Assembly (NCBI GenBank): GCA_017447645.1
Contig: JAFSNA010000126.1
Span: 1-42,380 of the forward strand
Length of the DNA stretch: 42,380 bases
Direction: 5' to 3'
DNA from: Oscillospiraceae bacterium
GTDB taxonomy: Bacteria; Bacillota; Clostridia; Oscillospirales; Oscillospiraceae
Within the stretch, counting starts at the first letter, position 1; the number at the start of each line of letters is the position of its first letter. Made by a program: the position numbers and the translations under genes. The notes beneath the pieces are model-generated. The model worked only from the letters and a program-made list of their open reading frames with translations. It ran no database searches and was not told where the DNA came from. Positions 14,740 through 24,240 of this stretch are shown here, piece after piece.

Positions 14740-17700
14740 TCATTCTCTTTCCCGCTTGGGTAGCCCTTTTGTGATCACTTTCTCGCCGCGGACCGTCAGC
14801 TCCCGCACCTCAAAGAGCGCGCAGACGGGCGGATCGGCCGTGATCCTTCCGCCGCGGAGCTTTACGCCGAGCAGATCCTCCGTCACCGTGCGGAAATACC
14901 AGCCCGCCGAGCCGGTATACCAGGTCCAGCCCGCCTCGCCCTCGTGTCCGGGGGCGGCGCAGACGTCGGCCGGGAGGACATAGGGCTCGGCGCCGTAGCG
15001 GGCAATCTCCCGGCCCTCGCTCAGCAGCATCGACAGGATCTCCCGGCCCGCGTCCGGTCGTCCCGCGCGGAAGCAGGCGCGCGCGAGCCAGACCGCGGCG
15101 TGGGTATACTGCCCGCCGTTCTCGCGGCAGCCCTCGCCGTAGGAGGCGATATAGCCGAAGCGCTCCTCGTCCGCCGCAAAGGGCGGATCGAGCAGCTTCA
15201 CGATCCCCCTCCCGCCGTCCACCAGGCGGCACAGCGCGTGGTCCAGGGCTTCGGCGGCGTGCTTTGCGCCGCAGAACACGGCCCAGCTCTGCACGATCGA
15301 GTCGATGCGCCGCCCGCCGCGGCTGATGTCGCCGTGGGCGGGATAGGCGCGCTCGTACCACCGTCCGTTGAAGCAGCCCTCGGCCGCCGCGAGCATCCGC
15401 TTATCCAGCGCGCGGCAGCGCCACGCTTCATCGGCGCGGCCGCAGCGATCCAGCAGCTTTGCCATCGCGCGTGCGCATGCACACAGAAAAAAGGCCAGCC
15501 ATACGCTCTCCCCGCCGCAGTCGGACAGCGCGTCGTTCCAGTCTCCCGCAAGCATCAGCGGCAGACCGTGCTCGCCGAAGCCGCGCTCGACGCTGCATTT
15601 GAGCGCACGCAGCGCATGCTCGAGCACGGAGGCGCTCTCCTCCGAGAACGCCGCCGTCTCATAGCGGTCGGGCTCGCGCTCGCCGAGCGGCGGCGAGACG
15701 AGCCAGGGGCTCTCTTCTCCGCAAAGCGTGAGATCGCCCGTGGCCTCCGTATACTCTCCGAGCGCCCAGCACAGCCACAAAAGGTCGTCGCTGCAGCGCG
15801 TCCGCACACCCCGGTCCCCGTCCGGACGGGCGTGCCACCAGTGCATCACGTCGCCCTCGACATACTGATGGCGGCAGCAGTCGAGGATGCGGCCGCGCGC
15901 GCTCACGCCGTCGACGAGCAGGATGTTCACCGCGTCCTGAAGCTGATCGCGGAAGCCGATCGCGCCGCCGCTCTGATACAGGCTCGTGCGCGCCTCGAGC
16001 CGGGCATAGACCTGGGCGAGACACCAGCCGTTCATATAGTGCTCGAGCCGCCTGTCGCTGCAGCGCAGCGTGAAAAGCTCCAGACGCCTGTCCTGCGCTT
16101 CGCGCGCGGCGGCGAGCGCGGCCTCCGCCGCCGCCAGAGAGAGGAGCGCGCGCACTTTTTCCTCTTCACAGACGCCGCAGACGAGCCGCTCTTCTCTCCC
16201 CGCCGTAAAGGACAGCAGCATGCCCGCCTCCGCCCAGTCGCAGCGGCAGCGCGCGGGAGCGCTCACGCCGGCGAGAAAGCGCATGCCGGCAAAAAAGCTT
16301 TCCGGGTTTTCCGCGCGGAAGAGCCCTTTGGAAAACGCCGAGCGCACGGCCGCGCCGTCCGAAGCGCCGATCACGGTCTCGAGCCGCCAGCAGATCGTCA
16401 GACCCTCCGCGCCGCGGAGCATGAGCACGCGCGCCCCGCTTTCCGGGTCAAGGAAGCCGGTGAGCGCGACGCTGCGCCCGGCGATCTCCTTTTCCCAGCG
16501 CGCGCAGAAGGGGGAATAGCGGACGCGGCAGACGACGCCGTCCTCCGCTGCAAAAAGAGACACGCGGCCGCGCGGCGTTTCGGCCCAGAGCTGTTCGCTG
16601 CCAAAAGCGCTCTCGGGCGTCGGCGGCGGCGGGTCCACGCGGCCCTCGCGGGCGTTTTGCCGCCACATCCAGCCGCTGCCGCACTCGCTGACGAGCCAGC
16701 CGTACTCCCGCGCGCTGAAGATCGCCTGCCAGGGTCTCGGAGGCAGCGCGCCGGGAAGAGAAAAGGCAAAGCCGCCGCGGCCGTCAAAAGCGCAGGGGAT
16801 CTCGCCCGTGCCGCTCCTGAAAGCCGCTTCGAGAGCCGGCATCGCCTCGCGCCCGCGCCGCGCTCCGCCCACGGCGAAGGCCGCGCGCGAAGCGAAGATC
16901 TCCTCCGCCTCCTGCGGGACGATCCGCACGCCGCCCGGCGCGTCCAGCAGCGCCTCGAGCCCGAGCCGGGCAAGACGTTTTCCGATGCGTTCGCGGCTGC
17001 GGCCGGGATACTCGCCCTCCTCAGCGCTCACAAAGATCAGCTCGGCGCCGACGTCCAGGCTGCGCAGCAGGCAGAACTGCCCCAGCAGCTCCTCTTCCTC
17101 CCGCGCCCCGGCGGCGCAGAGCAGGATCGGTTGATCGCCGGAGACGCCGTATCGCCACAGTGCGCTCTTCGGCGCCGCCTCGCGCGGGCGGAACGAACGG
17201 ATCGCCGCGGCAAGCGCCATCGCCCCCGCGACGGACGGTCCCTTCAGACCCAGCAGCGCGGCGGCCGAGGAGACGAAGCGGCCGCGCCCCGTGCCGCCGA
17301 GCAGCCTTTTCGCCCCCTCGACGGCCTCGCCGGCGTCCCGCGCGGCACAGAGCGCAAAACGCAGCGGCTCTCCGCCGCATTCGACCTCGGCGCGGAGGAG
17401 GAGCTTCGCTCGCAGCAGCGTGCCGACGCCGCCGCCTTCTTCCGCGCGCATGTCGGCACGGCGGCTGCAGGCGGCGGCAAGATACAGATCTCCGTCGCCG
17501 CGGCGCGCGATGCGCCGCAGCAGCAGCACGCCCTCCCTCTCCTCCGCGAAAAAGCCCAGGCGGGCGAAGGCCGGATGGTCCTGCGCGTCCCGCAGCGCCG
17601 TGAGCAGCGGGACCGTCTCGAGCTCCGCCGTACAGCGCGCCCCCGGCGCGGAAAGCGCGAGCTCGTAGAGCACGCCGTTTTCCTCCTCGCCGACCGAAAG

Positions 17701-20700
17701 CGTGAGAGCGGCGCGGATCTTTCCCGCAGCGTATTCATAGCGGCAGTAGTTGCCGCCCATCTCCCAGCGGGCGCAGACCGAGGGCATCAGCGCCGTGCGC
17801 TCGTCTCCGATCCGCAGCGCAAGCCTCGTGCCGCCCAGACGCGCGTCGCTGAGCGCGAGCTCGCCCAGCGTCAGGCCCTGCTCGCCCATTTCGCTGAGCG
17901 CAAGCGTCAGCGCGCCGTTGGACAGCAGGCAAAAGCCCCTCTCCCCCGGGCCGCCTGACCGCGGCTCGTCCCGGCGCGTCTGCCGCCGGGGGATCTCCTC
18001 GCGGCTGCGTGAGCGGCGCAGCACCCCGTCTCCCGTCTCCATCCGCTCGCAGAGGAAGGGCCGGAAGGCCGCGATGCAGGGATCGGAGAAGAAGCGGCGC
18101 GTGACGCTGCCCTCGCAGAGCGCGTTGGCGGCGGCGCACAGGCTCATGGCCGCGTGGTGCGCCATCGTGACTGCGACGCGCGAGCCCTCTCCGCCGTCAT
18201 CCCGTCCGGGCGTAAGGTCCAGGGCGTCGTAGAAGCCGTAGGGACCGCGCATCCCGAGGCGCTCGAGGAGCCGTAGGTTCCGCACCGCGCCGCGGGGATC
18301 GATCGCGAGCGCGAGAAAGCTGCTGTAAGGCGAGACGACCGTCTCGCCGTCCATGCCGCGCCGCAGCGCCAGCGCCCCCACGCCGTGCGCCTTGTAACGG
18401 TAGCGTCCCGCCGCGTCGAGCGAGAAAAAGGCGCTCTCCGAGATCCCCCAGGGCCGCCCGGGCTGGACGCGGCGCTTCTGCGCGTACAGGCAGAAGCGCG
18501 CGCTCTCGTCAAGCAGGCTCCCGCGCTCGAGCGGCAGGAAGAGCGTCGGCATGAGATATTCGAACATGGTCCCGGTCCAGCTCGCAAGGCCGCAGTAGCC
18601 GTCCTGGCGCAGCAGCACGCGGGAGAGGGCGCGCCAGTGGCGGCGCGGCACCTCGCCGCGCGCGGCGGCCAGATAGCTCGTGAGCATGGCCTCGCTCGCC
18701 ATCAGGTCGTACCAGCCGCCCGCGGCGCGCTCGCGCTGCGTGTCCCAGCAGATCACGAAGAGCGCGCGCTTTTCGTCGTAGAGGAAAGAAAAGTCCATCT
18801 CCCCGGCGAGGGCGCGCAGACGCGCGGCAAGTCCGCGCTCGCCCGCCTCGGCGGCAAAGGCCGCCGCCGTGAGCATCGCGGCGCAGCAGTTGCCGCTGTC
18901 CACGGTGGATATAAAGGGCGGGGCGAGCGGCTCCAGCGTGCGCGTGTCGGTCCAGTTGTAAAAATGCCCGCGGCAGCGGGGCATGCGTTCCGCCGCGGAA
19001 GTCAGGCGATCGAGAAAGCTCAGCGCCGTTTTCCGCTCGATCACGCCGAGGTCGCAGGCCGCGACGGCCGCCGTCATCGCCAGACCCAGGTTCGTGGGCG
19101 AGACGCTGTGCGCCGCGCCGCGCAGGGGCCGGGTCTGATAGTTGTCCGGCGGCAGAAAGTGATCCTCCCGCGTGCAGAGGAAGGAGAAGTATTTCCAGGT
19201 GTCCGCCGCGGCGGCGCGCAGATAGGTCTCCTCCGGCGCGGAGAGCGTTTTTCCCTGCGCGGCCGGAAGTCCCAGCGCCCAGGCCGCGAGCGGGGAGAGC
19301 AGCCACATCAGCCCCGCCGCGCGGCCGATCACCGCCGCGGAGAAGAGCATCGCCGCGAGGCCGAGCGGCAGGACGGGCAGCATCGCGCGCGCATAGCCGC
19401 CCGGAGTCTCCCGCCGCGCCTCCGACTGCGCCGCGGTCTCCCATTCGAGCAGGCGCCGGCGGGATACGCCCGTGCGCCACAGCGCCGCAGCCGCGGCGGA
19501 GAGACAGGTCCAGGCCTCCCAGGGCAGCAGCCACATCCGCATGAAATTCCGCACGATCGCGCCGCCGAAGCCGAAGAGGATCCGCGTCCAGCGCCGCGTC
19601 CGCGCCCTGCGCCGCGAGCGCAGGGCATCGCCGAGCGCCACGATCAGCTCCGAGAGCAGACACAGAGCGGCCGCGGCGGCCGCCGCCCCCGCCCGCGCGG
19701 GGAAGAAAAAGCCCGCCAGCAGCGCCGCGAGCGTCGCGGCAGGCACCGCGCTGCGGCGCAGCTTGCCCCAAAAGCGCGCGCGTTCGATCGCGGGCAGCTC
19801 GCGCGCGAAGAGAAAGCGCAGGTTCTGCCAGTCGCCGCGCACCCAGCGGTGCAGACGGCGGAACCAGGCCGCCGGTGCGGCGGGGAAAGCGTCGAAAAAC
19901 TCCTCGTCGCCCATCAGGGCGCCGCGCAGATAGGCCCCCTCCGGCGCATCGTGCGAGAGGACGCCCCTGCCCTCGAAGCGTCCGGCCGTGCAGCGGAGCA
20001 GCGCCTCCGCATCGATCAGCCCCTTGCCGGTGAAGCCGCCCGCATCGAAGGCGTCCATCATCGGCTCGCCGCACAGCGCGCCGTAGGGGTCGCTGCCGCC
20101 GCCGCCGGAGAAGAGGATTGCAAAGTCCGTGGCCGTCGCGCTCGAGAGCGTCACGCTCACGCGCGGCTGGATCACGGCGTGCCCGCGCACGACCGTATCG
20201 CGCGCGGGATCGATCACGGGGCGGTTGAGCGGATGCAGCGCCGCGCCGATGAGCTCGGAAACCGAGCCGGGATAGATCCCGGTGTCGCTGTCGACGGTCA
20301 GGATATAGCGCGCGCCGCCGAGCGCGGCGGCGTCGCCGCGCGCTTCAAGCTCGCTCTCTCCGCCGCAGAGCAGCCGTGCGAGCGCGCAGAGCGCGCCGCG
20401 CTTGCGCTCATAGCCGCACCAGCGCTCGCCGTCAAAGCTGCGCGCTCTCGTCAGGAGACAGAAGCCGCCGCCGTGTTTTTCATTCAGCGCGCGGATCTCG
20501 CGCTCCGCCGCCGCGATCGCGGCGGCGTCCGTCCCGGTCTCGCGTTCCCTCGCCTCGGGCAGATCGGCCAGCAGGCCGAAGGAGAGCGCGCCGCGCGTAC
20601 GCGCCCCGCCGCAGGCGAAGTACAGCTCCTCGAGCCGGCGCGCGGTCTTTGCGGCGCTCTCCTCTCCCGTGAGCAGCGTCGAAATAACGCAGACCGTCTT

Positions 20701-21732
20701 CCCCTCCGGCGGGATGCCGCGGCTCAGATCCATGCGCGGCAGCCGCCGCGGCCGGACGAAGCGGGAGAGCAGGACCTCGGCGAAAAGCGCCGTCGCCTCG
20801 GCGAGAGGCAGAAAAAGCAGCGCCGCCGCCCAAAGCCCCCAGCGGAAGAGCGTGAGCAGCGTCAGCGCCGCCGTGAGAGCGAGCTTTGAGGCGAGAAACA
20901 GCTCGCCGTGCGGCGCGCGCTCCTCCTCGAAGAGGAAAAAGCCGAGGTGCCGTCCCTCGCGCCGCGAGCGCTCGACAAGCGCCCTGGCCAGGGCGGGGGC
21001 TTCCTCGCCGCGCTCCGCGGCCAGCGTCTCGAGCCGGCGCAGGTACTCCCGCTTCGTCGGCGCGTCCATGCGCGCGTATTCCCCCGTCGCGTCATTCGAC
21101 AGGATCAGGCCGGGGATGTTCACCCGCTCGAGCAGGGCGTCGAGATCCATGAGAGGCAGCCGGCGCAGCGCGGCGAAGAGCGCCGAAAGGATTGGGGCGC
21201 AGCCCTCGCGTCCCTCCGCGTCGCCCCCGCTGCGCTCCATCGCGCGCCAGACCTCCTCGAGCGCGGAGATCACGGCGCAGCGCGCATAGGCGCCAAGCGC
21301 CTCCAGCTCGCTCTGGCGCAGAGGGCAGACGCTTTGAAAGCCGTCGAGGAAGCACTGCAGACGCTCCTCCGTCAGCTTCCCGCCGCCCGAGCGCAGCAGC
21401 GCGCGGCAGAGCGCAAAAGCAAGGCTCTCCCCGTCCGCGGCGCGCTGTTCTCCGCAGGCGCGCAGCGCGGAGACGGCGCTTTGCCCCTCGCGCTGCGCAA
21501 GATAGAAATTGTCGAGCAGCCACTCCTCCGCGCTTGTCAGCGTCTCTCCCCGCTCCTCCTTGTCCCGGAGCGAGGCCTGCGCGCGCCGGAGCGTACGCAG
21601 CTCCGCCTTCAGGCGCCCCTCGGCGCGCCGCGCCGGGCAGACGCCCTCGACCGCGAGCAGCCGCGCCGTCGAGGCCGCGTAGGCGTACAGCCGCCCCGGC
21701 TCTATATTCAGTCCGGAAGAAACGATGTCCAT
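14740..21732 (-). CDS. cyclic beta-1,2-glucan synthase-like protein (GT84 + glycoamylase-like + GH94)
   Basis: This 2330-residue membrane enzyme has the full multidomain layout of cyclic beta-1,2-glucan synthases (NdvB/Cgs). Residues 1-280 are helical and soluble, and two membrane helices follow at about 281-325. The GT84 domain has D481-S-D483, FTGKG, LSHDAPEG and the HRWVRGDWQ motif (628-636). More membrane helices lie at about 660-825. A glycoamylase-like domain (about 835-1215, with SPTNLG) corresponds to the cyclising/transglycosylating region. Two diverged beta-sandwich modules precede the C-terminal GH94-type domain, with GFRDQLQDA, EGDVMHWWH and GDWND (2063-2067). In Proteobacteria these enzymes make periplasmic cyclic glucans; a linear or exported product is possible here. 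GAGGGAG precedes the ATG. No exporter gene is adjacent. Confidence 0.88.
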   Translation of the reverse strand: MDIVSSGLNIEPGRLYAYAASTARLLAVEGVCPARRAEGRLKAELRTLRRAQASLRDKEERGETLTSAEEWLLDNFYLAQREGQSAVSALRACGEQRAADGESLAFALCRALLRSGGGKLTEERLQCFLDGFQSVCPLRQSELEALGAYARCAVISALEEVWRAMERSGGDAEGREGCAPILSALFAALRRLPLMDLDALLERVNIPGLILSNDATGEYARMDAPTKREYLRRLETLAAERGEEAPALARALVERSRREGRHLGFFLFEEERAPHGELFLASKLALTAALTLLTLFRWGLWAAALLFLPLAEATALFAEVLLSRFVRPRRLPRMDLSRGIPPEGKTVCVISTLLTGEESAAKTARRLEELYFACGGARTRGALSFGLLADLPEARERETGTDAAAIAAAEREIRALNEKHGGGFCLLTRARSFDGERWCGYERKRGALCALARLLCGGESELEARGDAAALGGARYILTVDSDTGIYPGSVSELIGAALHPLNRPVIDPARDTVVRGHAVIQPRVSVTLSSATATDFAILFSGGGGSDPYGALCGEPMMDAFDAGGFTGKGLIDAEALLRCTAGRFEGRGVLSHDAPEGAYLRGALMGDEEFFDAFPAAPAAWFRRLHRWVRGDWQNLRFLFARELPAIERARFWGKLRRSAVPAATLAALLAGFFFPARAGAAAAAAALCLLSELIVALGDALRSRRRARTRRWTRILFGFGGAIVRNFMRMWLLPWEAWTCLSAAAAALWRTGVSRRRLLEWETAAQSEARRETPGGYARAMLPVLPLGLAAMLFSAAVIGRAAGLMWLLSPLAAWALGLPAAQGKTLSAPEETYLRAAAADTWKYFSFLCTREDHFLPPDNYQTRPLRGAAHSVSPTNLGLAMTAAVAACDLGVIERKTALSFLDRLTSAAERMPRCRGHFYNWTDTRTLEPLAPPFISTVDSGNCCAAMLTAAAFAAEAGERGLAARLRALAGEMDFSFLYDEKRALFVICWDTQRERAAGGWYDLMASEAMLTSYLAAARGEVPRRHWRALSRVLLRQDGYCGLASWTGTMFEYLMPTLFLPLERGSLLDESARFCLYAQKRRVQPGRPWGISESAFFSLDAAGRYRYKAHGVGALALRRGMDGETVVSPYSSFLALAIDPRGAVRNLRLLERLGMRGPYGFYDALDLTPGRDDGGEGSRVAVTMAHHAAMSLCAAANALCEGSVTRRFFSDPCIAAFRPFLCERMETGDGVLRRSRSREEIPRRQTRRDEPRSGGPGERGFCLLSNGALTLALSEMGEQGLTLGELALSDARLGGTRLALRIGDERTALMPSVCARWEMGGNYCRYEYAAGKIRAALTLSVGEEENGVLYELALSAPGARCTAELETVPLLTALRDAQDHPAFARLGFFAEEREGVLLLRRIARRGDGDLYLAAACSRRADMRAEEGGGVGTLLRAKLLLRAEVECGGEPLRFALCAARDAGEAVEGAKRLLGGTGRGRFVSSAAALLGLKGPSVAGAMALAAAIRSFRPREAAPKSALWRYGVSGDQPILLCAAGAREEEELLGQFCLLRSLDVGAELIFVSAEEGEYPGRSRERIGKRLARLGLEALLDAPGGVRIVPQEAEEIFASRAAFAVGGARRGREAMPALEAAFRSGTGEIPCAFDGRGGFAFSLPGALPPRPWQAIFSAREYGWLVSECGSGWMWRQNAREGRVDPPPPTPESAFGSEQLWAETPRGRVSLFAAEDGVVCRVRYSPFCARWEKEIAGRSVALTGFLDPESGARVLMLRGAEGLTICWRLETVIGASDGAAVRSAFSKGLFRAENPESFFAGMRFLAGVSAPARCRCDWAEAGMLLSFTAGREERLVCGVCEEEKVRALLSLAAAEAALAAAREAQDRRLELFTLRCSDRRLEHYMNGWCLAQVYARLEARTSLYQSGGAIGFRDQLQDAVNILLVDGVSARGRILDCCRHQYVEGDVMHWWHARPDGDRGVRTRCSDDLLWLCWALGEYTEATGDLTLCGEESPWLVSPPLGEREPDRYETAAFSEESASVLEHALRALKCSVERGFGEHGLPLMLAGDWNDALSDCGGESVWLAFFLCACARAMAKLLDRCGRADEAWRCRALDKRMLAAAEGCFNGRWYERAYPAHGDISRGGRRIDSIVQSWAVFCGAKHAAEALDHALCRLVDGGRGIVKLLDPPFAADEERFGYIASYGEGCRENGGQYTHAAVWLARACFRAGRPDAGREILSMLLSEGREIARYGAEPYVLPADVCAAPGHEGEAGWTWYTGSAGWYFRTVTEDLLGVKLRGGRITADPPVCALFEVRELTVRGEKVITKGLPKRERE

Positions 21733-21827
21733 AGCTCTCCCTCGCAAAAGAAAAATATGGATTTAGTTTCTCCCTTCGGTTTTTAGTTATTCATCCCGGG
21801 CTTTGCCGCGCTGACAAGAAAAAAACC

Positions 21828-21856
21828 TTGACAGACCCGGATCGCTCTGCTATAAT
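21828..21856 (+). promoter_or_regulatory. perfect consensus sigma-A promoter for ylxM-ffh-rpsP-khpA
   Basis: TTGACA (21828-21833), exactly 17 bp, TATAAT (21851-21856). This is the strongest promoter in the window, as expected for an operon encoding SRP and ribosomal proteins. The start would be near 21863, about 39 bases before the ylxM ATG. Confidence 0.92.
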
Positions 21857-21901
21857 CCTCTCGTTGTAAAGTCATAATGCTTGACAGGGAGGTGCGGCGG
21901 C

Positions 21902-22261
21902 ATGGCGGAAGACAGAGTGATGCAGAGCCTGCTGCTGGACTTCTACGGCGAGCTGCTGACGGACAAGCAGCGCGAATGCTGCGAGCTGCACTTCAACGAG
22001 GACCTCTCGCTCGCCGAGATCGCCGAACAAAGCGGGATCTCCCGGCAGGGCGTGTGGGACAACATCCGCCGCGGCGTGGCCGCGCTGGAGGCGATCGAGG
22101 AAAAGACCGGGCTGATCCGCCGCTTTTCCGAGACGCAGAAGGGACTGGACGAGCTGGACGACACCGTCCGCGCGCTGGGTTCCCTCCCGCTCGGCGCGGA
22201 GGGCGAGGCGCTGGCGGAGAAGCTGCGCCGTCAGATCCGCGAGCTGCGTACGAGAGGATAG
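21902..22261 (+). CDS. ylxM: YlxM-family helix-turn-helix protein (SRP-associated)
   Basis: This 119-residue protein has a sigma-70 region 4-like helix-turn-helix (LTDKQRECCELHFNEDLSLAEIAEQSGISRQGVWDNI, about residues 19-55) followed by a helical tail. YlxM/UPF0122 proteins are encoded directly upstream of ffh in Bacillota and are thought to influence the signal recognition particle, though the mechanism is not settled. GGGAGGTG precedes the ATG at 21902; the open frame extends 7 codons further without support. It is three bases from ffh, so the pair is tightly coupled. Confidence 0.93.
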   Translation: MAEDRVMQSLLLDFYGELLTDKQRECCELHFNEDLSLAEIAEQSGISRQGVWDNIRRGVAALEAIEEKTGLIRRFSETQKGLDELDDTVRALGSLPLGAEGEALAEKLRRQIRELRTRG

Positions 22262-22264
22262 ACT

Positions 22265-23662
22265 ATGGCCTTTGAGAGCTTATCCGAAAAACTGAATGCG
22301 GCCTTCAAGCGCCTGCGCGGCAAAGGCAGGCTGACCGCCTCCGACGTGAAGGAGGCGATGCGCGAGGTGCGCATGGCCCTGCTGGAGGCGGACGTCAGCT
22401 ACAAGGTCGTCAAGGACTTCACCAAGTCCGTGACCGAGCGTGCGAGCGGCGCCGACGTGCTGGAGTCTCTTTCTCCGGCGCAGATGGTCGTCAAGATCGT
22501 CAATGAGGAGCTCTGCTCCCTCATGGGAGGAGCAAATCAGAAGCTGAACATCTCCTCGAAATCGCCGAGCGTCGTGATGCTGGTCGGCCTGCAGGGCGCG
22601 GGCAAGACCACGAACGGAGCCAAGCTCGCGGCCTATATGCGCCGCCAGGGCAAACGCCCTCTGCTGGCCGCCTGCGACATCTACCGTCCCGCCGCCATCG
22701 AACAGCTTGAGACCGTCGGCAGACAGCTGGACCTGCCCGTGTTCCAGATGGGACAGACCGATCCCGTGGACATCGCCAGGGCAGCGGTCGAGCATGCGAA
22801 AAAGCACGGCAACGACCTGGTCTTCCTCGACACGGCCGGCCGCCTGCACCTCGACGAGGAGCTGATGGACGAGCTGCGGCGCATCCGCGACGCGGTAGAG
22901 CCGGCGGAGATCCTGCTGGTCGTCGACGCGATGACGGGCCAGGACGCCGTCAACGCCGCCGGCGCCTTTGACCGGGAGCTGGGCGTGACGGGCGTGATGC
23001 TCACCAAGCTCGACGGCGACGCCAGAGGCGGCGCGGCGCTCTCGATCCGGGCCGCGACGGGCAAGCCGATCAAGTTCATCGGCGTGGGCGAGAAGCTCGA
23101 CATGATCGAGCCCTTCCACCCCGACCGCATGGCCTCACGCATCCTCGGCATGGGCGACGTGCTGACGCTCATCGAAAAGGCCGAGCAGAGCTTTGACGAG
23201 AAGAAGGCGCGCGAGGCGGCCGAGAGGCTGAAGGCCAACCGCTTCACGCTGACCGATTATCTCGAGCAGATGGGACAGCTGAAAAACATGGGCGACCTCG
23301 AGAGCATCGCCGCGATGATCCCCGGCATGAACGCCGGCGCGCTCAAGGGCGCGAAGATCGACGACAGGCTGATGGCCCGGCAGGAGGCGATCATCCTCTC
23401 GATGACGCCGGCCGAGCGTGAAAACCCCTCGCTGCTCAATTCCAGCCGAAAAAAGCGCGTGGCGGCGGGCTGCGGACTGCAGGTCGTGGATGTCAACCGC
23501 CTGCTCAAGCAGTACGAGGCCATGCAGCAGATGATGAAGCAGTTCTCCGGCAAGAACATGAAGAAGATGCAGAAGAAGCTCGGCCGCATGGGCGGCATGG
23601 GCAATCTGGGAGGCCTCGGCAGCATGGGCGGTCTGGGCGGACTCGGAGGCTTCGGATTCTAA
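22265..23662 (+). CDS. ffh: signal recognition particle protein Ffh
   Basis: This 465-residue GTPase binds signal sequences of nascent membrane and secreted proteins and docks with FtsY. The N domain is residues 1 to about 90. The G domain carries GLQGAGKTT (P-loop), DTAGRLHLDEE and TKLDGDARGG. The C-terminal M domain is rich in methionine (MQQMMKQFSGKNMKKMQKK). The protein ends in a Gly/Met-rich tail built of GGLG- and GSMGG-type repeats. Length is slightly above average because of that tail. It starts three bases after ylxM. A 77-base gap with a strong ribosome-binding site leads to rpsP. Confidence 0.98.
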   Translation: MAFESLSEKLNAAFKRLRGKGRLTASDVKEAMREVRMALLEADVSYKVVKDFTKSVTERASGADVLESLSPAQMVVKIVNEELCSLMGGANQKLNISSKSPSVVMLVGLQGAGKTTNGAKLAAYMRRQGKRPLLAACDIYRPAAIEQLETVGRQLDLPVFQMGQTDPVDIARAAVEHAKKHGNDLVFLDTAGRLHLDEELMDELRRIRDAVEPAEILLVVDAMTGQDAVNAAGAFDRELGVTGVMLTKLDGDARGGAALSIRAATGKPIKFIGVGEKLDMIEPFHPDRMASRILGMGDVLTLIEKAEQSFDEKKAREAAERLKANRFTLTDYLEQMGQLKNMGDLESIAAMIPGMNAGALKGAKIDDRLMARQEAIILSMTPAERENPSLLNSSRKKRVAAGCGLQVVDVNRLLKQYEAMQQMMKQFSGKNMKKMQKKLGRMGGMGNLGGLGSMGGLGGLGGFGF

Positions 23663-23739
23663 GCGTTTACACCGCGCGCAGAGCGCTTTGTAAAATATCA
23701 GAACAAAAAAAGCAGAAAAATGTATGGAGGTGAATATAC

Positions 23740-23976
23740 ATGGTCAAAATCAGACTTCGCAGAATGGGCGCCAAGAAGGCTCCTTACTACCGCGTCGTCG
23801 TCGCCGATTCCCGTTCCCCGCGTGACGGCCGCTTCATTGAAGAGCTGGGCATCTACGATCCGATGGCGGAGGGCGACAAGCTCAAGCTCGACGTTGAGCG
23901 CGTGAAGTACTGGGTCTCCCAGGGCGCGCAGCCCACCGATACCGTTCGCGGCCTTCTCAAGAAGATCGAAGCGTAA
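23740..23976 (+). CDS. rpsP: 30S ribosomal protein S16
   Basis: This 78-residue protein has the classic S16 start ([18 protein letters not shown]) and the [16 protein letters not shown] segment. S16 helps assemble the 30S body. TGGAGGTG precedes the ATG. It follows ffh and precedes khpA by 15 bases, the usual Bacillota order. Confidence 0.98.
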   Translation: MVKIRLRRMGAKKAPYYRVVVADSRSPRDGRFIEELGIYDPMAEGDKLKLDVERVKYWVSQGAQPTDTVRGLLKKIEA

Positions 23977-23991
23977 TAGGAGCGATCAATC

Positions 23992-24222
23992 GTGAAAGAA
24001 CTGTTGACCTATGTTGTGCAGAGCCTGGTCGATCATCCCGACGAGGTCTCTGTGACCGAGCGCAAAGCCGACGGCGAGACCATCTTTGAGGTCCGCGTCG
24101 CCGACGGCGATATGGGCAAGGTCATTGGCCGTCAGGGCCGGATCGTCAAGCAGATCCGCGTGCTGATGCGCGCCGTCGCCCAGAGAAAGGGCAAAAAGGT
24201 CTCTGTGGAGATCATGGACTGA
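23992..24222 (+). CDS. khpA: KH domain RNA-binding protein KhpA
   Basis: This 76-residue single KH domain has the GxxG loop in KVIGRQGRIVKQIR (about residues 40-53). KhpA (YlqC), often as a dimer with KhpB, binds many transcripts and affects cell elongation and division in Bacillota. It starts with GTG at 23992, preceded by AGGAG. In most Bacillota rimM, trmD and rplS follow; here a strong terminator comes immediately after, so the operon stops at khpA. Confidence 0.95.
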   Translation: MKELLTYVVQSLVDHPDEVSVTERKADGETIFEVRVADGDMGKVIGRQGRIVKQIRVLMRAVAQRKGKKVSVEIMD

Positions 24223-24240
24223 TCTTCCCGCGGAGGCATG

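Noticed and set aside
14944..17958. Plus-strand open frame of about 1000 codons opposite the glucan synthase gene (and another of about 830 codons at 18385-20889)
   Set aside because: Both are antisense to a gene whose motifs are clear. Their compositions are Arg/Ala/Gln-rich without domains, as expected from high third-position GC, and neither has a ribosome-binding site or promoter.
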